Positions 48,241 to 59,900 of a stretch of 64,000 nt of DNA are shown piece by piece. How positions within the stretch are numbered: the stretch's first letter is position 1; each line of letters opens with the position of its first letter. The stretch spans positions 124,001-188,000 of the forward strand of contig JAGYXB010001004.1 in the NCBI GenBank assembly GCA_022495005.1. The letters run 5' to 3'. The notes under the pieces were generated by a model that saw only the letters and a list, made by a program, of their open reading frames with translations, did no database searches and had not been told where the DNA came from. Source of the stretch: Rhyacophila brunnea. Lineage: Eukaryota > Arthropoda > Insecta > Trichoptera > Rhyacophilidae. The position numbers were made by a program, and so were the translations under genes.

Positions 48241-49004
48241 AGACCCATGAGTTACTGTGGTTTTTAAGTAAAAGTGCTTACGTCAGTTTGGTAAGATAAT
48301 CGGTTTTAAAATAAATCACAGTTTTCAAAATACCCTTGTTTAGAAGTTAATTGATGTATCTTTTTTTTTCTTTTACATTATGTAAGTATGTATACTTAAT
48401 TACATTTTTGATAATTTCTTATAATTATTCAATGTTTTGAATAAGTAATTTTATTTAGAATATAAATGATATTGTCAATGTAAGCTATTTTTACAAATTA
48501 AAATATCTATTTATTTTGCGTATATGCGAAAAAATCTATGATACCTACACAAAAAGAGCAAAAATCTTTACACACATTGGCATTAAAATCATAATTTTGT
48601 AAAAACGCGACTAAATAACTATTACCATGCAACCACAGAATAGGCATACAAACGTGTGTACTGTAGTTTACGAGGATAAACGAATGTTTGAAATTAGTGC
48701 ATCATAATATTATACCTATATAATATAATAGAATATATCCTCTCTGTTCTGACAGAACACACTAACTGGAGAATACTAGTTTTGAGTAATTTGACTTTGA
48801 AGTTGTTAAAATGTTTGAAATGGTCTATCATGTGAGTTTATTAAGTAATCGTTAAAAGGATGACTTTAAAATAAAGACTGTTTATTTATTAAGAAGGTTT
48901 CCAGACGGTAAAGTTTGAAATAATGAACATTTTGGTATAACTAACTCAATGTCATTTTTTCGAATTAGTGTCTTCTGCCAGAACACTGACGAATACTCGT
49001 TGCG

Positions 49005-49110
49005 AGTGTGCATTTACCATTGGTGAGTGCGCATAGTGCCTGAAGATAGCTAATGGCAAAACCCTAGTCGCAAAAACCGACTCAAATAGAATTGTACAAA
49101 ACTTAAAACC
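49005..49110 (+). repeat. Repeat family G, copy 2
   Basis: 'cattggtgagtgcgcatagt', 'gcctgaagatagctaatggc' and 'aaaaccctagtcgcaaaaac' match copy 1 at 48130-48240 in order and spacing. Confidence 0.55.
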
Positions 49111-49789
49111 ATTAGAATTTAATTAATTAATTAATATTATCATTAGTGTTTGTGTTAAGATGTGTATGAATATATGTATTTATCGTAATGTTATGTGAAT
49201 TGATAACTGCAATCTTTATTGATGAATTAGAAATGATGTATACAACTATTAAGGCGATATAATATTATAATGGTCACGCTGATACTGATTTTATAAAGTT
49301 GCAGAGAGTTTACATTACATACCATACTTGCACTTGCTATATAGTTCAGTTTATATGTAAATTACCAAACTGTTTTCATTTAGCAATATCGTTGTACATT
49401 GTGATGTTGCTTTGAATAATGATAATATTCATCATAATACTTTATTAAAATAACCATACAGAATTTATATCAGTATATTATTTTGGGTACTTATTATCGG
49501 TATTTAATACTAAATAATTACAAGATAAAAATAACTTTTTATATACAACGTTTTTAAATTTTCCGTTGAATCATATAAACTTAATTTAACTAGCTTAAAC
49601 GATCAAAAAAATTTGTACTCGATAGAAATAATACTGAAATGTCATTTTGATATGTCATATTGATTTCCACAGTAACGCACGTATATATTGATAATTTAGT
49701 TGCTAGGACCCCAGACCCCTAGCAACCAATAATGATGTCGAAATAAATTTTCATACAAAACTGAATTAACTGAAAATGAATTCAATTCT

Positions 49790-49979
49790 AATTTCTTTTA
49801 TTTTGTTAACTGTCAATTCATGGTGGAACTGCATTGTATTGTTGTTTTTATTTAATAAAACATTTTTTTCCTATAGTACTTATTCCACTTTAATTAATAT
49901 ATTAGGACCGGTTTCGTCCGCCTCAGTGGGACATTTTCAACTCGAGTTGAAAATGTCCCACTGAGGCGGACAACAACAA
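49790..49979. mobile_element. 190-bp insertion of fold-back family F with 12-bp TSD
   Basis: 'gaattcaattct' at 49778-49789 is repeated exactly at 49980-49991, while other family A copies have it once. The intervening 190 bases are thus an insertion. It holds 'tttaataaaacatttttttc', 'ccactttaattaatatatta' and 'aggaccggtttcgtccgcc', the arm of family F, then the 56-bp palindrome, and ends 'caacaacaag'. It looks like a head-to-head dimer whose second half was cut short. The long duplication suits retroposition more than a cut-and-paste element. Confidence 0.82.
49916..49971. repeat. 56-bp perfect palindrome
   Basis: It is centred on CTCGAG (49941-49946). The left arm reads 'gtccgcctcagtgggacatt' and then 'ttcaactc'; the right arm is its exact complement. 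There is no spacer, so it could extrude a cruciform. Confidence 0.92.
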
Positions 49980-50169
49980 GAATTCAATTCTACTTAAAGT
50001 TGGCTAAAGGTATTAAAAAATGCATTGACATCGTGTTCTGATATATTCTAAAAGTTTCAAATGTCTAGATAGTCGGGAAGTTAGTTAAAAATCGATTGCA
50101 AGATTTGCACCGGACAAAGAACCACCGGACAAATAAGAATAAGAGCTAAGAAAAACGTTGTAAAATTCT

Positions 50170-53100
50170 ACCAAACATTTAAAAATAAAACTGGTTTATA
50201 ATAATACAAACAGTAATACGCAGTGATATCTTATGGAAGTAGGTCATGCATTGCTTATGGATGTCATATTATAAAAAAAGTGGCAAATAAAAGAACGAAT
50301 GCGATCATTACAACTTTTAAAATCAAATGGGGATATCTATAAAGCAGGCCGCTTCATTAGAAAGTACCAACATCATTGTTTAAAAAAATATATAAGGAAG
50401 CCTCCAAATGCATTAAGACTCTACGTAGGTACCTTACAATATCATTGCTGTTTGAGAGTAGTTTAGTGGAAATACTCTTATTCTCAGTAGAGTTATGTGT
50501 ATGTCAATTTTTCAAGATTTTTATTGCATTTTGTCTATTGTATTTTTACCTAAAATAAATGCATGTAATTTAAGACTAAAAATGAAAAGGCACTGCATTT
50601 TAAGTCGCCCTAAAGGCGGAGCTTTGCCTTGGAACGTCACTGGTTATTCGAAATAAGTTTACATTATTGATAAACGTAGTATCATACCAGACGTATCTAT
50701 TGTAACTTTGTGTTTCTACTTATTTTATCGTCGACAAGCTGCGTCCATATGCATGTAATCTTTAATATGTCCATATTTTAAACGATAAATTACGAGAATA
50801 ATGTGATTAATCTATAAAATAATTATCGTAAAATATTATTGTGTAGGTAGTATTATATTATTTTATTATTATTAGTAAAATAGTGTAAAGAATATTTGAT
50901 TGTCGTTTTACTGAAACTTACTTACTGTTATCTAAATAACAACTTAATATGAACTTGTTTTATATAGTCAAACAATGTAAATATAAACAAAAGACATTGC
51001 AACTTCTAAATGACATTGTGACATCTCAATAAAATGAATTTCCAAAAGAAAAAACGCAAACTGTAAGATTACCGACGTTAAAGAACTAAGTAGGTTAACA
51101 AGACGGCACTTTTTATTCGTAATATTTTCCGGGCAATTAACTCAGGTTTTTATAAAGCTTCTGTTGAAATTAGAAATCTACGTTACAGTTGTTTGCAAGA
51201 GATGAGCTTTTCACATGAATGACATTAAGCAATGTTCATATTTTTTTATACTCTCTACTGAGAATATTTGATAATTACTATCGCAAATAATTTGTCGATG
51301 GCCAAATATTTAACTGTATTTTAAATCCAAGATTTTAAACTAATTTTATTTATTTATTCTATAATCGGTACATTATCTGAAAATAGGAAATATGAGCTAT
51401 TTACTGATGTAACTAACTCATTAAAATAATAAATAAAAATGATATTTGTGAAAAAAATGAAAAAGTGGTAAAAACATATTACTACTGAATCAACACTATT
51501 GACTAAAGCTCCTTGATCGAAATCAAATTTATATCCTAATTGGTTTAAGTTTCGTATGTACTAAATCATTTAAATCGTTTTAGTGACGATCGTTTTGCTT
51601 TTCGGCGTTTTCAATATTAATTCATATTACACTATTCAGATTTAATTTTGGTTGAATTATCAATGTTAATGTTTGAGAATAAAAATTAAGTGACTCGCTG
51701 TCATGATACGGCGCAACTTGCATGGACTATGGTTTAAATAAATTGTATGTATTAAAATAATAATTATGTATTTTGTTGTAATTACAATCTATTTTATTTG
51801 CTTTCAGGTAAGCCTGTTTCCATTTATTTCCCGATTCGATATGAGAAAACTAATATACAAAATGTGAGTTACTTTTGATTATAATTATTTCACTATATTT
51901 ACACCCTAAAATCCAAATTTAGAATAATGTTGATAATATAAATGAAAAAAAATATTTTGATGTTATTTAATGATTATGTATTTAATGTTATAGATTATTA
52001 TTATCCTTTATAATAAATTAATATATCAATTTAAAATCAACAATGATTTAGAGTTGTTAATGTTTATTAAAGTTAAAAGCATAAATAATATACGTTTAAA
52101 AATAGTTATCATTGCACATCAATGTGGGTAGTGCATCGATCAATATTATAAAAAAATTTCAACTTTACTATCAATAGTTTAATGTAAAAAATAAACAGTT
52201 ATGCTATTGTATATAAGTAGTAAATACATTAAAATGTTGACTATCGTCAACTCTATAACGAATATTTCGTGCAATTCTTAATAACCATTATCTATTTTTA
52301 ATATAAATTTTATACTATTTTTCAATTTAATAATTTATTTTGTGATGCGCTGTAGTGGAAAATTATTTATTTATCTGTTAATCCTTTCCACCGTTACACC
52401 TATTGTACCCTCATTAATTGGCCATTCGACATAAGCATGTTATTTAAATTTAAATGCTCCGCGGTCAACAAGTTAAAAGAACAGTATTATAGAATACCAA
52501 TCATTAGGATAATACGTAATAGTACAACGTACCTATATAATATTAAAAATAAATGACAAGAAAATTGAAACAATAAATTATAATGGAGTAATATAGAGAA
52601 TATAAATTTTCCACGGCAAGAAAATTCAATTATTATTTTTTTAAACCAGTTTATGTAAATAATTTAATCACATATTCTAATTATATTGCTATTGATTTTT
52701 ATGTACGTATAAGTAAACATGTAATCGCAATAATGGTACTATATTATACACGTCTTTCCTTTATTGGGTAGATGAAAATGATGGCAATATAATCGGTAGT
52801 GTAGAAAATTGGTGATAAGCTAAGTACGTACTCGTAATATACTTTGAAGTATGCGATAAACACGTCCACAAAGAAATGGGGTTGTTATTCAACCTTCTTG
52901 TTCACCCTTTACTTTGTCTTGAGGCGTGCAAGAGCAGGTCCTCCTCTATTTATGGAATCACTAACTAGGAAACTTCTAAGAACTTGGACCCTTGAGCAGA
53001 TTCTAGCGGGAACATTACTCGAATCGACCTAGAAAAACAAGAATGTGATGACTTGTTAAAATGGCGTACGTACACGATATTATAACTTACCTCTTTATAT

Positions 53101-56100
53101 ACGGTCAAAATTTCCAGTGCTCCAAAGTACTGTAGAACATTAATTATATGATATAGTACAATCTGATATATATGCTCGTGTAATTATTAAATACTGTGGT
53201 AGTGGTACTATATCAAAGTTGTACCCCAGGTACTTATATATTACTAGTTAAGCATGTATTTAATTAATGTATATTTCGAATTTCAATTAACGATGTAAGC
53301 TCTGATTATGATTAACGTAATTGTTTAAATTACTTCAATATACAATTTAAAATAATGTGTTTAAATTTTATACACATTAAGCCCGCACAAGAGTTTTCAA
53401 AATACACCATACAAATATAGTGGCACACAGTCTATGGGCAAGTATATACAAAATTTAATTGAAAAACAATAATTTAAAAATTTTGAATTAGGTATGTTTA
53501 TTATTAATTATAATTTTGAGTGGTTGTCGCAATTAACCGCGAAATTCCGGGAACCGGGAATAAAAAGTATTGTTGGCCAAGTTAAAAATATTTTAACTCG
53601 AAGAGTCATAACATAAATAATATACAAAGTGGCCTAAATTTGAAAGTCTTTAAGAAGTATCTCAGAAATGTATGTAATGTGTTTTATATTGCTTGTGATG
53701 CTATGCAATTTCAACAACCCAAAGCAATAATGTTGACATATGTACTATTTTCGGAATTATGTGTATTTAGGTAATATTTTGTTTACATGAGACGTGAAAA
53801 TAACTCAAATTGTGAAGGATGATCAAAAATAATAGTTTTTTTATATTAAAACAAAAATCTTTTAACATTCAAGGTTTTGGTATAATTTGATAATTTATTA
53901 TGTGTTCGAGGCCTCTTTTAAAATCTTTTGATGAATCGATTACGTCATTTTCGCCAAAGAAACTTTTAAATATTCTCATTCATTCATGTTTGCCGCCCTT
54001 TAAAATATGCTGCCTATTTTCTGCCTTTACGGAATGTCACTAAACCTATAAAATTTATTATATTATAATCTTATCGTATTATGAAAAGTGAGTTAGATTG
54101 AAGGGCATAAGATTTTCTGAGAAGGTCTATCTAATGATTATTGTACACTTTAAAATACCATAAATTTCGAAGTACTTTACAGTTGGTAGTCGATTAAAAG
54201 TGGAGTGGTTCCGCCAACGTCTATGTAAATTTTACTCACTTTATTGCTCGTAATAACGTGTTAATTAAATTTCATTTGAGGGCAACATCGGTTGATTGAC
54301 TGACGCCATTTCTGGAGGAAGTGATTGATTAATTTCAAAGTGACAGTCCTGTCGATGTGCATTTCGACAGTATACTTGAAAAGCCTTTGACGAATTCAAT
54401 CAGCCAAAATTTCATTTATATAATGTCTCTTAGATCGCGAGCCTGATTCTATATTATTTTACAATCAAATTAATAATATTGGCGGGAATCAAAGTATTCA
54501 AATGTAATCAAAGTAAGTTCTACAATTGAAATCATCGAATTACCTAATATTAATATTGAAATTAATATAAAATTTGACACTTCCTAGTAGACAAAAATAG
54601 AATGCAAATAAATCACTAGATTTTTTTTAAAGTGTATTTGAGGCTGTTGGTTTCATGGTCGGTAACCTCCATTTTTCAATATTTTTCTTAATTTTAAATC
54701 TGTGAAAATCCTTTTTTGTCTTATGTATGATCATGAAATATAAATGCTGCTCAGTATGTTAGTTTGCATAGTCCTTTATATTAATCGGCTGCCATTTTTA
54801 ATTTTTTTACGACTAACTTTAAAGTTGACTTCTTCTTTGAGGACATTTTATTTCACCATTTCCATTTTTCAATTTATTTAGTAATATTGTGTTTGTAAAT
54901 TTTAATATCCTTTTTTCAGTTTTAAATGTGCTTGACTATTTTTTTGCGATTATTACAAAATGATAGAATATGGAGGTTACCGAGATTATAAAATTATATT
55001 AATTATACAATGATACATAATATAAATTATATTAAATTCTATAGTTGAATTTATTAGATTATAGCTATTTCCATTTGCCATAGAATAAAGTTAATTATTA
55101 ATCGTCATTAATATAGGTACTTATAAACGAAGGCACATCGTAGCTCCATATTTTTTATTTCTTTGTTTTTAATTTATATGTTATCTGTCTAATTTAATAC
55201 ATGCTTGAATCCACCAACGTTTATAATCATAGATTTTAACAAAAATAGCATGATATTTGCTATGCGGATTATAAAATATGAATACCGCACAGTGTCTCCA
55301 AACCCAATTAATTTGGCTCGCCAGTAGCGTAGGCAACATAATCTTTTTTTAACCACATCTTGTATTTTTAATAGACTATAAATATCTTGATAATCCTGAT
55401 AAGATATTTTGCAAAATATGTATCTGGTGTAGCGTTAAATCTACCGTTTTTAGCGATACCGCAAAGAGTGTCTTAATTTTTCATAAAAAAGCTTTTCATA
55501 TGAATGTTTTTATCTTACCAATTAATTAAATAATATGCAACATACGATATATAATTTAAGTGAATACCAAATTTTGTACTTGATTATGTTTTAGTTAGTT
55601 GTGAATTAATTTATTCTCCAACAATATATTTTTTCCCACTAAAAATGTTCAAAATTATGACTTATTTTTTTAAAGTCTAGCACTTTCCAGATATTTTGAT
55701 AATTATAAGAATATTTAGCATTTTTTTCTGCCAAGTAGCTTATTTTTAAACATGTCTGGTATTTGTGTCTTTTAAACTAAATTAAATTATATAATGCGGA
55801 TTAAATTAAATTTATATATTATATAATATTGTGTATGAGATTATCAAAACATGGGATTTTTGAACACTGTATAAAAAAAATCTCAATAAAATTATAATAT
55901 TACATAGCAGAACCTCAATATATAAGTAAAAAATGCCATCTCACTGTATAAAGTAAAGAAAAATGCTCATTTTTCATGAACACAACCCGTAAAACTGCTG
56001 AGTATTCCTTTTATAGTCATGCTAAGTAATTAGGGTAGTTGATAGAAACCACTCATCGATCAAGTTATTTTCATTAATCAATTCCGCCGTGAATGCACTC

Positions 56101-56575
56101 GAGAAGTATGTCACTGCTATCGCCGCTTCATTTTATTACCTCAATATAGTTAGCAATTAATCATACAATTCCTGCGAGTGTTTTCAACAACTGACCCGGA
56201 ATAATATGCAGACTGAGAGCCATCTAATGGATTTTCCGCTGAAATTTGTTTGAGCACTGTTTTAATGTGGATATCACACTATACAATAAAATATTCACTG
56301 GGTAGAAACTATCGAAATAGTTTCCAACGTTTTTTTTTAACTGTAGGTGATTATTTTTGATGAAATAATACCATAACAAAATGAAGATACTTAATTAAAG
56401 CGGCCCTAGTGATGATTATAAAAATAATATTATGTAATCATTTGACGACATGACGTTATATTATAACGTTTGATTTTTCACCTTAATATTTTTAGACACG
56501 CATTGAATAATATAAATAATTTAAAATGTAAATTACCAAAACAATGTAACACATTGCAAGTTTCATATTTTTCCA
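50170..56575. other. Long AT-rich non-coding stretch
   Basis: No supported gene in 6.4 kb. A 62-codon frame at 52844-53032 lies in a GC-richer patch and is not recognised. 'tgtcgcaattaaccgcg' near 53526 recalls the leader of SINE S1, but nothing else of it follows. The patch at 54200-54430 is more complex ('gtggagtggttccgccaacg') without a frame. Confidence 0.5.
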
Positions 56576-56579
56576 CTAA

Positions 56580-56905
56580 GTGCCAGTAGTAGGCGGTGCA
56601 TTCGCCTTAATACTTATCTTCTTCTTCCACGAGGACAAATCCCGAGTTAGGATTTGGCCTCCTCCACAACCGCTCTCCACTCACTCCGGTCTCTCGCCAC
56701 ACTTCTCCAGTTACCGGGTCTTCTTATATGAAGCCAATCCACTTCTACGGCGTCAGCCCATCTCCTTTTTGGTCGGCCTCTGGGTCTCTTGCGTTGGGGT
56801 ACCCACTTCGTCATGATCCTTGGCGCTCTAACTTCAGGCATTCTCTCCACATGTCCTGACCATCGTAATCTTTGGGACTTACAGTATCTTATGATTGTTT
56901 GTTGT
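56580..56905 (-). pseudogene. LINE C-terminal fragment, second type
   Basis: The minus strand from about 56905 reads IIRYCKSQRLRWSGHVERMP, then RAPRIMTKWVPQRKRPRGRP, KRRWADAVEVD, NWRSVARDRSEWRAVVEEAK and S, with a TAA stop at 56647-56649. The order RLRW-GHV-RM, RGRPKRRW, DR-EWR-VVEEAK is the C-terminal tail found in many insect endonuclease/reverse-transcriptase LINEs. Just upstream two TAA codons and AT-rich host sequence mark the 5' truncation. Downstream is a short GC-rich 3' UTR ending near 56580. The remaining tail is undamaged (no stops within 85 codons), so the insertion may be young. It differs from the LINE tail at 1.2-1.4 kb. The clade is undetermined. Confidence 0.85.
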
Positions 56906-56909
56906 TATT

Positions 56910-59900
56910 ACATTAATATAATATAATACTGTAATACTGATGGCAAGATAAATTCCTAACTATGTGTGAAAATAATTTATCTCAAAAGAGGTAACCGTAG
57001 CTTTTTTTATTAAAAAAATATATAGGTATAATAGAAAAAGACTAATTACATAATATATTGTGAGTAAATAGAGGCCAGAGTAAGCATATTAAGTTATCTC
57101 TTTTATTTTTTACTATCTTACAATGAAAAAATATCAATGTTTTGTTTGTATTTAATTATTTTTCAGTTCACTAAAATATGTCTCACGTAAGAATTATACT
57201 CTTATAAAATATTTACAATAATAAATTGTAATATGTATTTTTAAAAATATAAAAGGATATGATGTGAAGAATTCTTTAAAAATCAAACAATATTATCTAT
57301 TAGTTTATATAGATACTGAAAGAAATGTATTTTTCTTACTAGTATCTAATAAAATGCGCTCCACTAATTAATATAAAGATATATTGATACCGTAACTCCA
57401 AAGTATTTTATTCCATTGAAGATAATATTAGTTACAATATTATTTCATTAGATCAAAGTAAAAAAATTACCTGACTACGTAGACGTAAAGAAAAGTATTA
57501 CATAGAAATTACTGATAAATTAAAGAAAGTGGAAAAAGAACCAGCGGCGAAGAAGATGTATCAAATCTATGTTGTAATGCCTATGTATGAATAAACATTC
57601 ATGAGAATATCTATAAACAAGATGTGTGGATGATTCAGGAAATATTATTACATAATATATGGCAACGTGATGTCGGTTGAATACTAAATTACCATTCCAC
57701 TGTTTTTTTAATAAACAAGTTTAAAATATCGAAACTGTCATTACATACCTACATAAAAGTTATAAAGATTAATATTTTTAGGCTAAAAAGATAAATATAC
57801 TTTCGAATTCAACCGAGAACTGACAAAATGCACAAATATATGTTATCTATGACGATCAGTTTACATTATTGTATTATTATTCTGTGATCATAAATTAGTA
57901 AGTTTACCTATTAAACCATTGAGTAATGTTATTCCTAGATCATCATTTTTATGATTTTCTGACATTTAAACTTGTGTTTTTTATTTTTTAAAGTTGGTTT
58001 TTTTATTGTTTTTATTGTCATTTTCTCATGAAAAAGCTATCAGCTTCCCGTATGAATTTTAATATCGCGATGAGATTTCTTCAAATTTGTATTCTTAGAG
58101 TTTTGTCCCAAGTTAACAACGGTAAAGTTTTCTTGTTAGGATTGTTATTTTATTAATGCTATAAATGGGCACTTAACATGTTTTTATTGTGAGTAGTACA
58201 ATTTATTTTTCAAGGTAATACTTTAAGTGCCCCAGTATTTCGTAAATGCCTTCGGGAGGTGATTTCGTTTACAGTTTAATAGTTTCTAAAGACTTTATTG
58301 TACGTTTTGGCTGTTTACGGTGAGAATCTCTCAGATAGTATGGCCCAATAATGGTATTAAAATACATAAACAAAAAGTTTAATTTAAAATTATTAAATAC
58401 TATATATTTAAAGATACATAAATAAAGCATCGGTTTATCGGCTTGTCAAACTCATTTATATTGAATAAGTTAAAATTAGCGAATATTTACTTGTAAGTAC
58501 GTAAGATGTATGTGCTCATGATGCAAATCTTAATTTAAAAAATCAATCCAACTAACAACAACAAAAATGTTAACTTTGAAGTGGACATAGTTTTAAATTT
58601 GTGTAGATTTTTTTATTTTCTATTTTAATCGAAAATTACACGGTTTTTATAAAAAAGGCTATTAGTTTCTCCTTTTTCAAATTTTAACTTCGAATCAAAT
58701 CGAACGAAAAATAAAATCGTGTTACCATTGATTGGTAATTATATTAAATACATATTTTAATATATTGAACAGCTGTCGAGTTAATAATTAACCGCAACGT
58801 GTACTGTTTATTTAGTAATAACAGAGTTTATAATCGATAAAAATGATGATACAATTTCGGGCATTGCGATTATTATTAGGGAAATAATCAGTACCACAAC
58901 TACGTTATAATAATGAGCTCATTCTCTATTAAGGTCATGCAGCCGCATTAATGAGCCGTATCTTTTAGCTTTAGATTAAGGGTAAAATGTTTAAAATTAG
59001 AAATGTAAAACACAACAAATTTCGGAAATATACAAATTAAAAAAATCTACAAAAACTTGGCTCAATTAGAATTAGAATTTAAATGTTTCACTCTTATCTA
59101 ATAAAGTGTGACCCTTAAATAATCGATCCGTACATCTCGTATACTTTGTCTCATTACTGAGGTGATCAGTGAATTTATACGCATTTTAAAAAATCTCCTT
59201 CCATGTGGAGCGATCTTACGTTGATCTTGTTGCTTCCGTTATTATTAATTCAATCGGTTTCTTGATCATATCACTTCGCCTAGAAAACGCATACCCTCGC
59301 GACCTCCTCTCTTGGATGCTACTAAAGATTATTCTTCTCTTCAAGCTGCTCAGATTTATTTTTACCAAATTGACCTAAAAATTGAATAACGCATCTCTTG
59401 CAGTTAACCGAGAGATGTTGTTTGATGCCAAGCTGTACAGATACATTTGTGTGCACGTTCCACTCTATGAAATGCAGAGCATTTTCAACCAGCATCATAA
59501 ATATCTCGAATCTCAAATTCAACATCGGGTAGGAAGATTGAAAATTTAACCAGTTTTTTAGTAGTTTTTATGATTTACGTACATAAATTATTCGAAATAA
59601 TTAAAAAAATACCCCATCTGAATTGTTTCAACTTCCGTCAAGGAACGGTAACCAGATTTGAAATTACACGGAACAGTTTATTAGGTACATACATGACGCA
59701 ATAATAATATTATTATTATATGAGTTCACTCTATCACTGAAGTATTAAATAAAATAATCATTTTCATGATAAAATATTAAAGTAACTAACATCTTTATAA
59801 GAAATATAATAATATGATATCAAATATTATGTATATTTCTGACCAAAGTTTGTTGTATCAATCTTTTACGTTAGAAATTTCTCAAACTGATGGGTGCTAT

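Larger units (their letters stand above)
49515..50165 (-). repeat. Interspersed family A, copy 5, split by an insertion
   Basis: The family order runs from 'acaagataaaaataactttt' (about 49520) through 'acagtaacgcacgtatatat', 'gttgctaggaccccagac' and 'aactgaaaatgaattcaatt'. After the insertion at 49790-49979 it continues with 'ctacttaaagttggctaaag', 'ctgatatattctaaaagttt' and 'gaataagagctaagaaaaac'. Termini 'tacaacgttttt' (49545) and 'aaaaacgttgta' (50150) are complementary and could be the inner edges of its inverted ends. Confidence 0.86.

Noticed and set aside
59150..59530. Lower-AT patch with RSTWKEIF-like words and a 67-codon minus-strand frame, considered as LINE tail or exon
   Set aside because: The LINE-like similarity is a handful of residues broken by a stop, and the frame has no recognised domain.
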